From: Rehmannia glutinosa
Taxonomy: Eukaryota > Streptophyta > Magnoliopsida > Lamiales > Orobanchaceae
DNA: 64,000 nt
Assembly (NCBI GenBank): GCA_016081115.2
Contig: JABTTQ020002181.1
Location: 279,932-343,931 of the forward strand
Direction of reading: 5' to 3'
Of the stretch, positions 22,294 through 34,184 are shown piece by piece (the stretch's first letter is position 1; each line of letters starts with the position of its first letter). Below the pieces are notes generated by a model, which was not told the DNA's origin, did no database searches, and worked only from the letters and a program-made list of their open reading frames with translations. Both the position numbers and the translations under genes were made by a program.

Positions 22294-25200
22294 TGTTTTT
22301 CTCTTTGACCCGTCGGCCCAACCTGGTCCATTTTGGCACCTCATAATACATATGGGATTTCCTATATCATATGATATATCATCTAATGTTTCACCTATGT
22401 GTTTTACATGATTGTAAACATAACATTGGCACGGTGTATTGAAATATCATATCAAACACATATGTGTACCGAATATTCGATTGGGAGGTACTGTACCTCG
22501 ACTTTCAAGAAGGCAATCGAAAAGTTGGAAACCATTTTTACCATTTGGGATCACGAATGCCTTTCACTTGCGCCATCTCTTTTTGGCCCTTTTGCTTTGC
22601 AGAAGAATAATACACACGCGCACGCACAAAGAGTGTGGGGATGTGTGTGCATACTTATTTCAATGGCCCTTAATTTTTTTTTTTTTTTTTTTTTTTTTGA
22701 TAACTCGGCCTGCGCTACGCCGACTACTACCGGAGACAACAACTCGGCTCATTCTCATTCTTTGCCAAAGGTAAACGCGGGATGTGCACGACCGACCAAG
22801 GTGTTCGACGGTCTGGCGACGACAACCAGATCCTAAAGAGGTAAAGAGAACAATTATGTTCGACCCCCCCAATCTACTAATAACGATCTCTCCCCGAATC
22901 GAACCCACACGGATGCTATTCAAGATGAGTTCGAAGGGTCTGGGACGACAACTGTGCATTCTAAGGGTAAATTAAAAAACAATTATGCCCTTAATTTGTT
23001 CTTTTCAAAGGAAAAGACGATGAACTAAAGTCTAGAGAAGAAGCTCACGTGGATATCAACCCAAATCCTAAATCCAAAAACCCCCCAAACCAACATGCCC
23101 AAAAACCCTACCACCCACCACATTTCAACACTATTCACGATCTTTTACTAATAATTGTTTTGACAAGATAATGTATTTTGCTGGTCATAAATTCGAGTTA
23201 ATTAGAGTTGGAAACCAATCAATAATATCATTTTTTTTAAATGTCTATTTTTTTTTTATTTTCCGCGTAAATGGAGGTTTCAGGCCATCCGTCATAGAAA
23301 GTATAGGTATCAGGTTAGAGTTGTATATATCCGTGTATATGTGCATTTATTTCTGAGCTAACATCTTTTATTTTGTTGTTGTAAGAAGTAATGAATTTAG
23401 TTACGGGTAGTGGTCTTATATATTGTTGTAATTAGCTGCTTGTGTGAAAAAATATTGCACCCTCAATGACTACAAAATTCAAGACATGTGATTAATGATT
23501 AAATCTAATTAAATTTCATTTATTCCCTCAAAAAAATTAAATTATTTGATTAATGAATGAAATTCATTTTGATTCTAAAAAAACCATGACACGTGATCCT
23601 AAGTAAATTTCACTCAAATATTTAGTAGCACATGTTTAAGTAATGAATAAGAGTCATAAATTTAAACAATAAAATACCAAATGAAAATTTTGATTATTCA
23701 ACATTAAGCTAATCTATCTCTTTTTTTATTTCATCATTGAAAACAGATAATGACAGGATTAACAAATTCGAGCCGCCTTAATTAGTTTGATTTGAAGGTA
23801 AAATTTTGTGATGCAAGCAGAGTAAGGGAATAGAGGGACAAGGGAACAATGATAAGATGGATCATAGTAGTCTTCAAAAGTGGGACGTGACATGACTGTG
23901 TGTGGATAATGAAATCGAACCTTCTTTTAAAAAAAAAAAAAGAGTTTGTAAACTTAAGTTTTAATTAATTTCGATATTTTATTAATTCAAAGTAATTTCC
24001 CAAATTGGTAAAGAAAGTGTATATATATACACACGTACTTTGTGTTTTACGCACAAGAAATGAGGAAATATCAACTTTTTTACAAATATAAATAGGAAAA
24101 TGCTTCCACGAACCATGATGGGCAACCAATTAAAGTGTGGCCTAATGAAAAATCATCACTTGATTAGGGAGATGTAAATTAATATGATACACACACAGAG
24201 AGAAAAAAACAAATAATTAGAATTCCTATTTAAATGCGAGTTTCAAAAGACACCCTGTAAAGCACGTGTTGGTTAAACTAATTAATAAATTAAAGTAGTA
24301 ATTAATTAAGAAGATTAAGGAATGTAATGATATGCCCCTGTCCAGACTCCAGGGTACTATAGTTTTGTAAGGACGTACAACTACCAAATCTGAATTATTT
24401 TTTCCCATTCAATCTTTGGCAATTATTCATTAATTCCAGAGATTATGCGCCGCATGAGAGAAAGGCCTCTCAAAATTTATGTAGCTGGTAGAGTATCTTA
24501 ATTTTGCATGTCAACTATTTATTCACAAAAAATTAAAATTAAAATGTGTGTCTTAATTATTTGTTTCCCGTTTAATGAGTAAAAAAAGTTGTCAATTTAC
24601 CGCAGTCAAGATAATAAACAATAAAAATTTGTTTTAACAAATAAAAACATACACCAATTTATCAATATGTAAATCATAGAATAGTAACTAATTAACTAGC
24701 AGTAAAGTAATTATTCTTGTTTACATGATTTTTCGTTCAAAATAAATTTGTGTTGTCTATCAATCAGCTGGACTATTTTATATTAATCTAATAACAAATT
24801 ATCTAATTGACTTCTTTCCAAGTTATTTAATGACACTCCTAGTAACACAAAATTTAAATTTATTTCATAATACTAATTAAATAAAGTTACACAGACTTAT
24901 GTGTTTTTTATTTATGTTGTGTGGGGGCCAGACGGAAAAAAGAGTTGTACTACAGTTTAGTGGACATGCATATATCCTTTGATTTAATGGTCCAAATGCC
25001 AATTGCCAAGCAAGTGGATATAATATATACATGGATAATGCATTAATTCCTAAATCAAAACAAAAATTGGCCCTACGAAATATGTCATGCATGCCATCAT
25101 CATTTTTCAATTATTTCTATTATCATCCCTCTTTATAACCAAGATATATTACTTATATTTTTCATTTACTTAAGAGAACACATTCTGCTATTCTTGCGTG

Positions 25201-25390
25201 ACATGTTGAGTTTATATTTTAATTTTTAATATATGAGGAAAACAATGGAATGGGATAAGCCAATCCCAAGTCCCAATACACAAAATTGTGTGGCAAGTAT
25301 ATTGACCACTAAAAGTGGAGTAACATATAGTTAATTGCTCATGATCTCCAATTTTGACTGGCCTTTTGGAACTAAAACTAGAATTAATTG
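22294..25390. other. AT-rich intergenic DNA with a GC-rich poly(T)-headed block
   Basis: No gene is supported. 22674-22698 is a run of 25 T followed by a GC-rich block to about 22990. That block holds two similar units, each with GGTCTGG-GACGACAAC followed by GGTAAA and ACAATTATG (about 22810-22860 and 22935-22990), and a weaker third one near 22730. A GGTTCGATTCG word on the minus strand near 22900 hints at tRNA origin, so this may be a SINE in minus orientation with its poly(A) tail at 22698. The rest (23000-25390) is AT-rich with no signal. Confidence 0.4.
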
Positions 25391-25394
25391 GAGA

Positions 25395-25870
25395 TAGACG
25401 TGTATATTAGTGGTGGGGTTGAACCAATATGGGTCAAACAGAAGCCATGGTTTTCGGTGGAGAATAGGATTGTTAATTTCAGACACGGCACGAAAACACG
25501 ACCTAAACATAACACATTATAAGCGGGTTATGATTGAGGTATTTCGAGTTTGGGTTAGAATCGGGTTTGACCCAAATAACACGAAGAATAAACGGGTCGA
25601 TTTTTTGGTTGATCCAAAATGACTCATTAAACCCTTTTGTTTTTGTAATTTATTGTGTAATATTCAGTTTATAAATCAACTCAAAGACCCCACATAACCA
25701 TATATATATGTACCTTAATATATAGATGGGTTATTGAGGCCTATAAAGTATACATGTCACGTGTTCGATTTGATGTCGGACCCAAATAATTAACCGGGTC
25801 ATTTCCAAGGTGATGTGATTGATATAAATATTGTGTCTCAACCCGACTTATAAATCGGAACATGATTTGA
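25395..25870. repeat. Degenerate MITE-like repeat
   Basis: The words AGACACGGCACGAAAACACGA, GCGGGTTATGATTGAGG, GGGTTTGACCC and AACGGGTCGA recall a common plant MITE family whose body is built on ACACGAC and GGGTCGACCC. Termini and target duplication are not recognisable, so this is a low-confidence call from recall. Confidence 0.35.
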
Positions 25871-27344
25871 AGTGTCATGTACCCCTGGTGGAGACTGTAG
25901 AAAGGGGACCTCGCTTGTTTTGTGTTATTTCCAACATCATGAAAAAGATATCTGAGAGATATATTTCTGGTAATGAGATTGAAAATTGTGTGGGTAATGA
26001 AAAGTGTTTGGATGTTATGTATGGAAAAAAATGATGTGATATATTGGGAGACATATTCTATTATTGTATGTTTTGTTAATGTTGTTTATGCAACATTATT
26101 TACTATACATGTCTTGTTAATGCTATTTTGTTTAATTCGTGGGGATATGGTAGAAAATGCATTTTGGAAAATAAATATATATTATTTGAAAACAATATAT
26201 TTCTTTTCAAAATTTCTTGAACAGTTCCACTGAGCTCATTCAAAATACCACTCACTGAAAAAGAATATGTACATACCCATTCAAACACACACATATACAT
26301 TAAATTGCTATAAGGTCTTCATACATTGCACATTCAGATACATAAATAAATTAAATAAAAGAGCAAGTGTAGCAAATTAAAAAGAGTTGAAATTAAATTA
26401 ACTAACCTCAAGCAACTCTTATAGCTTGGTTCTTGAGTGGACACAAAGTGCACTATTTACTACTGATGAGAGAACATTCAAACATTGTGTGGACAATAGA
26501 CAGTATATAATGCTTCGTATTTCCCTCGTTATTTCATACTTTATATTACCACTATTTATAAATATATATATATATACACACACACACAAAGAGAGAGACC
26601 AAATGAAGCCACCTAAGCTTGTACTTATTATGAACAGCATATCTTCGATCAATCCAATCTCGATATTTCCCCATTTCTTCAATTAAACCAAAAAGGTGGT
26701 TTTCATACTTTATATGCCAGGCCACTTCTTTTCATTTAATTTACATCTTATTTTTGGTTGGCCAACTAACCATTTAATTTAAGTCACGTCACAAAAAATT
26801 GATTCGTATAAATTAACTTATCATTGTGCATGGCGAGCTACTATTTAATGGGCTTTTGATCTTACATTTTTATATGAGTTCGTCAGATTTTTGGCCTTTT
26901 TTCGTAGCAAAATTTTTGCCATATTTTTCAAGAACATGTTTTATAGCCATTTTTTATTTTAAATGTCCATTCTACCCTTTTCTTCATTTTTGGGGACCGA
27001 TACATAACTCGGTACTAATTACATGACTCGATACCGAGACACATAACTCGGTACCAAGTTATGTACCGCATTATTTTTTTAAAAAATGGTCAAGTACCTC
27101 ACCTCAGAATACATAAAGGATATGACCGTAAGTTTTTAGTCAAAATTGCTAAAAAAAAATATGTTTTTGAAAACACATGGCTATTTTTTATTTTCACAAA
27201 ACAAAAATGGTCAATTTGGCCTATTACCACTTTTTATAGATGTATCATTTTTGGTACAATACTTGTTCGTACAGGTTGTTGAGTGTCATTACACATCGCG
27301 ATGCATATATTTAGTCTCTACTATGTCAAATTATCATAAGGGTG
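25871..27344. repeat. AT-rich DNA with a palindrome-rich repeat (26880-27250)
   Basis: 25871-26870 shows no gene. Between about 26880 and 27250 there is a repeat whose outer parts read TTTTGGCC...GGTCAATTTGGCC and whose centre (26998-27066) carries repeated ATAACTCGGTACC, ACTCGATACCGAG and GGTACCAAGTTATGT words, forming palindromes. A related repeat with GATATC in place of GGTACC surrounds the MULE at 46980-47231. Confidence 0.5.
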
Positions 27345-28379
27345 TGTTGGAAATTGGTTATGGGTTTTGACCCGATTTTGACCAATTATTTAAGTGGAAT
27401 CATTTATTAATTTTGGAAAATAAATGATGTAATTGTAATCTACACTACGGGTAGATGAAATTCGCATTTTGAATTTCTCAAAACCAATTTCGGGTGAATG
27501 AGAAATTAATGCATAAAGTCACCCACTTAAATGCATTTTATATAATGAATATAAAAGGGTAGGAATATGGAAAACCATATCCCACATAGGAAATATATTT
27601 AATGTGTAACTAGTTTATATAGATCTTCGCCACTAATAAGGAGTAATCATGTGGAGCTCGTTATGGTACACCCTAGTGAACCAAGTCAATTTCGACTAGC
27701 CTTTGCCTAGCTCAAATAGCACCAAGGACGGTGCGGAGCACTATTCGAGCCCGAGCTGGAGCAGTCTAGTGGCTTAGTGACGTGGCAGGGCAGCTTAGGT
27801 GGCAGTGACTTGGCAAGAGTCCTGTGGATGGCGACACGTGGCACGCGGTGGCACTGACAAGATGCACATGTTCGCTGACAGGGCACCATGACTGGACATG
27901 ACTGTTCATTGTGCAGGGGTGCATGCTAAGGGTTGTGTACCTTCGGTTAGATGTAATATGGACCATCAGATCATGGTTGTTCATCACAGGGCACGATCTG
28001 ATCCGATTGATCCAGACCAAGGGATGCACCTGTTCTGAATAGGCATCCGAATTTCTATATAAACAAGACCCCGAAACTCAGTTTGAATATCCAAAAATCA
28101 TCAGAATTTTGCATCTTCCAGCATATTATTTCTGTCTATCTTTTCTGCATTTTTGAAAGTTCTGAAGCACTGTTAAGTTCGTTGTAAGTTCGACTTTTGC
28201 ATGTGCTGCTAAGTCAAACTTGAAAGTCATTGTATCTTAGAGACGATTGTCGGAATCGTTAGTACTTTTGTACGGGGAAATTTCATCTTACGGATAGAGA
28301 ATCTAATTCTCGCCTCGACTTATAATTATATCCCATTATTCTGTCCATTTTTCTGGAAAACCAAATACCGCAAACAACA
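27345..28379 (+). repeat. 5' LTR of family A copy 2
   Basis: A 1035-bp LTR with a TATA-like TCTATATAAACAAGACC at about 28055, a hairpin near 28177-28212 with one C-A mismatch, and the leader-complementary word altered by two changes (AATTTCATCTTACG at 28279-28292). It is shorter than the 3' LTR because of an internal deletion near 27720-27780. Confidence 0.9.
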
Positions 28380-28381
28380 AT

Positions 28382-28395
28382 CGCAAGACGAAATT
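28382..28395 (+). promoter_or_regulatory. Leader site complementary to the LTR, copy 2
   Basis: CGCAAGACGAAATT, two bases after the LTR, is the exact complement of AATTTCGTCTTGCG in the 3' LTR (39112-39125), 14 of 14. No TGG-starting tRNA site is present. The same arrangement exists in copy 1, which makes chance unlikely. Confidence 0.55.
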
Positions 28396-28434
28396 TTGTT
28401 TTCTTGAAAAATAGCAAACATAAGTTTCACCTCG

Positions 28435-29032
28435 ATGGCTGCTGCTCCTGCACATGGCGAAAAACCGACAAAGTTTTCGGTGTTGATTTCAAGCACTAGC
28501 AACAAAAGATGCCGTTCTATTTGACAACTTTGGGTTTGTTCCGGTTCTTGAAAGAGGACCCTCCGACTATTACTGAAGAAGAGACGGACAACCAAAGATG
28601 GATTGTTGTGGATGCATGGCACAACAACGACTTTTTGTGTCACAACTATGTTTTGAATGGGCTGGAAAATACCCTTTATAACGTCTGCAGCTGATTCAAA
28701 GTGTCCAAAGAGTTGTGGGACTCTTTGGAGAAAAAGTATAAAACAGAAGATGCCGGCACAAAGAAATTTATTGTTGGTAAATTCTGGATTATATGATTGT
28801 TGATACCAAATCAGTAATCAGTCAAGTTCAGGAAATTCAAATGATACTTCATAACTTAGTGTCTAAAGGGATGATTCTGAATGAATCATTTCAAGTGGTT
28901 GTGATTGTCGAAAAATTGCTGCCATTATGGAAAATTTTTAAGAACTACCTCAAGCACAAGCGCAAGGAAATGGGGCTTGAGGATTTCATAGTTCGACTTC
29001 GGATTAAGGAAGATAACCGCAAATCCAATTGA
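28435..29032 (+). pseudogene. Short copia gag of family A copy 2, broken
   Basis: The ATG at 28435 opens MAAAPAHGEKPTKFS, followed by a frameshift near 28480. Frames 28509-28694 and 28793-29032 then carry the same blocks as copy 1 (LTTLGLFRFLKEDPP, NYVLNGLENTLYNV, SKELWDSLEKKYKTEDA, YLKHKRKEMGLEDFIVRLRI). A stop near 28694 and a one-base loss near 28785 break it further. It ends at the same place as copy 1, without a zinc knuckle. Confidence 0.82.
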
Positions 29033-29356
29033 AATCTACAATTGTGGGGGTGTGACCACACTTTATGGAACACAAGGAGCTTCACGCATTTTTAAATGTG
29101 ATGAAGGTGTTGACAAAAGTGTTGTAACACCCAAAAAATAGTTGCATGAAGTGTTGCAAAATTAGAGGCAAACACAGTAACAAGTTAAGTCTAAAGTGTT
29201 ACTGAAGATGTGACAACACCGAAGGCTTCATACCCTGCAAGATTTTAATGGAATTGTTGGAAATAAGGTCTGAAATCTATTAGAACGAGGTTCTAACTGG
29301 ATTATTGGAACAAGGTTCTAACATAATAAAAGGAAAATGGTCGAGAGCCATAAAAA
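29033..29356 (+). other. Conserved non-coding block of family A copy 2, left of the insert
   Basis: Related over its length to 19921-20245, with AAGTGTTG words and TTAGAACGAGGTTCTAACTG. It ends in CATAAAAA, where family B inserted; the duplicated target is AAAAA. Confidence 0.55.
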
Positions 29357-30853
29357 TGTAAGTCCAAGCGGCTACGATAATCTAGAGGGGGGTGAATAGA
29401 TTATCTCCATCTTTTCAATTTTGCCCTCTTTTTCGAACTGAATGCTCAAAGACAATAATAAAGGTGTGGAATGTAAACAACACACGTCGATTTAAAGAGG
29501 TTCAACCCACCTAGGGCCTAATCCTCTACCACCCCAGTATATCCGGGATGGATTTCAAAAAAAAAAAGATTTTATTAATTTACCACAAATTAATACAAAA
29601 CCAACTTACAACAACACCTTGAAGAGCACCACACTCTTCTTCAACACCACCTTTGAGATTACCACAATCTCTTCTTGAAGATTACCACAATCTCCAACGG
29701 CACCTTGTGAAGATTACCACAATCTTCAACCTTGAAGAATACCAAATTCTTCAACACCTCAACAAGAAGATTACCACAATCTTCTCACACCTAACACCTA
29801 GATCACCTAAGTGTGTTCTTACCACAAGAACACTCACAATGATATCTTGTGTTGAATGATAACCCAAAAATTCAAGATTACAACTCGATAATGAATTATA
29901 CAATTGAGTGCAAGTGTAATCAAGAATAGCCTAGACCTCAAGGATGTGAAAGTGAATAGCTAGGCAAATTACAACAAGAAATAAGACAATGTAAGAACAA
30001 GTGTATTCTTGAGTGTATCTTGTTGTGTTGTAGTTTTCTCTCTTATAGTTGTGCTTCAAATCTTCCTCTATTTATAGGAGATGATTGATACTTGATAGAC
30101 TCCTCTTGGAATCTGATATCTACAAAAAATTGCAATTAAAATCAAGATTATAGCTGTTAGAAATCAATCCCATAATTTAAGGGAAAGTTGTCTTTGCACA
30201 ACGGTTAGAATTTTTTTTGTTGTCAAAGCATAGGGCGACGGTCGCGAGAAATAGAAGTTTGAAACATATCGCAAAGAAATTAACTCGGGCGGACCGGTCA
30301 AGTGCACCTCGACCGGTCGAATGCTAGGGCGACCGGTTGCACTGACCAAAAACTGAAAGAACAAAGTTTTTGTTTCGATGTTTTGTTCCCAGGTACAGGT
30401 CGCCTCTTTGGTCGACCGGTCGACCGCCTAAATGCAATGTTGTCCGATTTTTGACGAAAATAAACCTCAAGAAATACTCCGAAAAATTCGTAAAAACATT
30501 TTAAACCGATCGGGAGTATTTAGGACAACATTACAAATATAGTTTTGAAGAAATAAAACATTTACACAAAAAATGTTGTCCGATATAAATTCCAATAAAT
30601 ACTCCGAGAAATAGTAGAAACATTTTAGATCAATTGGGAGTATTAGGACAACATAGTTTCAATGTAAAAATCCATTGACTTAAAAACATTAAATGTGTTG
30701 TCCAATTTTATATCGAAAATAAACTTGAGAAAATACTCCGAAAAATATTAAAACCATTTTAAATCATTTAGGAGTATTTGGACAACCTTTAAAAACATTG
30801 TTTTGGTGTAAAATCAAAATCATCAAAATCATGATAAAACCATTTATCAAACA
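29357..30853 (-). repeat. 3' LTR of the family B element
   Basis: In plus orientation it begins TGTAAGTCC and ends TATCAAACA. It carries repeated GATTACCACAATC words (29655-29790), a cluster of ACCGGT palindromes (30285-30425) and three nested inverted-repeat modules (30443-30786). It is the partner of 35643-37138. Confidence 0.93.
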
Positions 30854-30868
30854 ATCTCCCCCTTTTTG
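30854..30868 (-). promoter_or_regulatory. Polypurine tract of family B
   Basis: On the minus strand CAAAAAGGGGGAGAT directly precedes the 3' LTR start TGTTTGATAAA, the expected plus-strand primer for reverse transcription. Confidence 0.85.
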
Positions 30869-32650
30869 ATGATTACAAACCAAAACAATTTTAACGAGGT
30901 CGATTTTGAAAACAAAACAATTTTACCGGTTAAAGAGAACTATCCGTTGTGAGCGACAACATTCCATGCAATAAAAACACAAGGATGGGAGTAGAGATAT
31001 TCAAACACATATAGCAAATGCTCCCGCTCCCCCTATCAACATGCACAACAAGAGTTATATAGAAGCAACTTAAACATAAGCTAAAATATTAGCTTTTCGA
31101 TATTGAGCTTAAGTATCAATAACTTAAAAGCTCCCCCTGTTAAGGATACATCATTAGAACCGTATATAAGTCCATACTACAACCAATGGACCATGATTCA
31201 TATATAACCATAATGCACCAAGTGGACTAAATATGATCCACAACTTATGGCTTTATGAAGCCATAGCTTATAGCTTCTTTTCGTTAAGCTTATCTTAGCT
31301 TTTATGAGCTAATGAGCTTATAACCTGTTTCTCCCCATTTGGAATCATCAAAAAGAATGTTAGCACGATAAATACATCATATATTCTTATCAAAGTGTGC
31401 AAGTAAACCGATGTATCGAGCCATTTGAACATTGAAGCTTTTAAACCAAATAGAAGAGTCGAATCATACGACTTGTAGAAGCTTATGAAAAATCATTTGA
31501 TTTGCAAAAACATGATCTCTATAAATATATGAGACTTTTGAAATCGAGAGAGTAATGTAGGTGATGAATTTTTCATTGAAACGTTTTATCGAATACTTGG
31601 CGGGCGTCAAAAAATAGAAAAAGTTATATATAGCCCTTGTAAATGAAATCAAGCCAAGTTTTTCATCACCAAATACAATTTAACAAATATCATTCATCAA
31701 CAATCAATAAGCTCATCACAAACATATATGAATTACATCAAGAAAAATACATATAAGCCACAAACTCAAGGGTTCAACCCAATTGAGCTAAAGATAGTGA
31801 AATTCTTACCATTTAATCGGTAAAGACGAGCAATGATGATGATAGTCGAGCTAGATAATCCCCAAAATATATAATTCATGCATCAAAACTCATTTGAAGT
31901 GAATTGTGTGTGAAATTTGCAAAGGGACGAAAAATGGCCAAAAAGTGTCAAAGTGACGAATGTCAAGACAGAACCATTTTAATCCAAATTATAGCCTAGG
32001 CGACCGGTCGAGGTTGAGGGCGACGGTCGGCGTTGAGGGCGACCGGTTGCCTCAACCCTTTCGACCATTGTTGTCTCGTCGCTTTTTCCAAAATCCGAAT
32101 TTTCAACCAAAAATCCGATTTTTGCCCCTAAGTTTTAAAAACGTGCAAAATGCAAACGTAGACCTCATTCAATATACATTATGTCATGATCAAGCTCGAA
32201 ATGAGGTAAAATACTCGGCGTTGAGCGATTAAAAAGTCCGCGAGTGATCCTTGAGACGGACTTAAACACATCTCAAGTTTTTGTTAAACGTGCAATCCCG
32301 TTAAAAAAATTATCGAATCTCAATATGTTTAGTTCGATTATGATGAACCATATTTTGATAAAATTATTATCACCGGACTTGTTATCCCGAAAAATAATAA
32401 CGTTTTAAGACTTTGGATACAACAAGTCATAAGAAAAAGTGCCTTTCAAATATTTGAAAATTTCTTTTAATGGCACTTTAATGAGATTCGTTGGGATAGT
32501 TTTTGAAGTCGAGCATATAGACATAAGGCATATGGATTGTCGAGTCTATAGAAATAATACAAGAAAACATACCTCGAATTTATTTGTCCACCGACATGCC
32601 TTTCTCAACCTTTGTCAATCTTTAGCCATAGAGGTTGAGATAGTTCTTCT
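30869..32650 (-). other. Non-coding interior of family B, 3' side
   Basis: No frame of note. 31995-32065 repeats the ACCGGT palindromes seen in the LTR (GGCGACCGGTCGAGG and GGCGACCGGTTGCC). 32400-32650 has degraded RNase H/RT-like sequence with no readable motif. Confidence 0.45.
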
Positions 32651-33284
32651 TTCTTCAATGCCTAACTCCTTCAAGAGTTCTTTTTAAATATAACCATCTT
32701 CTTTGCATTGTAAGTCCAAGCGATAAATTGAGCTCCCCCGTCATGCTCATCTCGAGTTCACCTAGTATCAACTTAGAAAAATATCTTGCACAAATATTCA
32801 TTAGTAGCACCAAAAATATTCTCATAAATATGCACAAGTTTAAACAATCTTGCCCTTTTTCACAAACAAATAGAGTAGTATCAACTTTACCTCTTGTAAA
32901 ATCATTTAGCAAAAATAGCTAAGTCTATCATACCATACATGGGGTACTTGTTTTAAATCATACAAGGCCTTTTATAAAAATCATTTGGCCTAAAATTTTA
33001 AACTCCGATAGACTTCTATTTGAATGAAACCATTTAGAAAATTGGATTTAACATCCATTTGGTAAAGCTTGAAATTTTCTTAAAACAATAATGAGCAAGT
33101 AAAGTGCAAATATTACATCAAAATCAATACCTTCTTCTTGAAAATACCTTCGAGCTACTAACCTTGCCTTAGTTCGACCAATGTTGCCTTGGTCATCGAG
33201 TTTGTTCCGGAATACCCTTTTTGTCTTCTTCATTACTATCATCATAGGGCATCCAATTGATCTAAGGTGTTCATAATAGAACAT
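32651..33284 (-). pseudogene. Reverse transcriptase remnants of family B
   Basis: The minus frame 33284-33048 keeps KRVFRNKLDDQGNIGRTKARLVARRYFQEEGIDFD, cognate to the N-terminal RT block of the Sirevirus-like element. 32912-32655 keeps ARYFSKLILGELEMSMTGEL. The catalytic YVDD segment between them is degraded and the pieces are in different frames. Confidence 0.75.
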
Positions 33285-34184
33285 TTACTTCCAAATATTT
33301 TGAGGTAACAATATTTGGAGTACTTCATTTCTCATCTACACAACTTGACAAACTCATTATCGGCATCGCTTATATAAGCAAGAAAGAATAATCCAAGTGT
33401 AAAAACATGCCTCGATCATCAATCACAAAATATCTTGAATAAGAGCATAGTAGAAATAGACATTATATATATAGACCATGAAGCTAGAAACACATACTAT
33501 GCATTTAGAATATCATCAAGAATCTAATAAATCATGCAAGTTCAAATAAGCTTAAAAAAGCTACAAAAGGTCTCTTTAGAAATTTGAAAAACCGATAGCA
33601 TATAGTTGAGACCTCATTAAAAAGAAGTATTTGAACAAGAGTTGATAAAGCAAATATGTGCAATCAAATATTGAATAGTGCCTTTCAAAAAATCTAAAAG
33701 TCCTCTTAATGGCACTTGTATTAAATACTATGAAAAACAAGCACATAGGCACATGGCAAACATATATCGAGTCTATAAGAGTAAGAATAACATAAGTAAA
33801 CGTACCTCGATAATTTATGCCTTTCTTGACAAATAATGACGTAGATGGCCATTTGTGAAAATATGTAATTCCTACACAATTCTTAAAACAAATCTAGCAC
33901 AAATCATAATGATAAAAGTGTAGGCTAAGAGATATCACAAGTAAGCACATGCCATAAAAATCCATAAGAGATGATAACACACTTTAGTCTACAAAAAATG
34001 CACAAGAGTTTTAAAAACAACATATAAGGTCTTCTTTTTTAAAAATATTTTAAAAGCACAAATATATATTGAAGACCTTAATTAAAAATAAATAAATACT
34101 TGAAAACTCATTTCGCAATTAAGACACACATAAAAGCATGCATAATAACAAAATAAAGTGCATAATTAACTAGGGAGATACGGG
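33285..34184 (-). other. Degraded interior of family B
   Basis: AT-rich sequence where integrase and protease should lie. I see no protease or integrase motif; short words near 33285-33330 could be integrase remnants. The 33660-33720 part resembles 32430-32470 (GTGCCTTTCAAA...TTTAATGGCACTT), a local duplication within the element. Confidence 0.4.
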
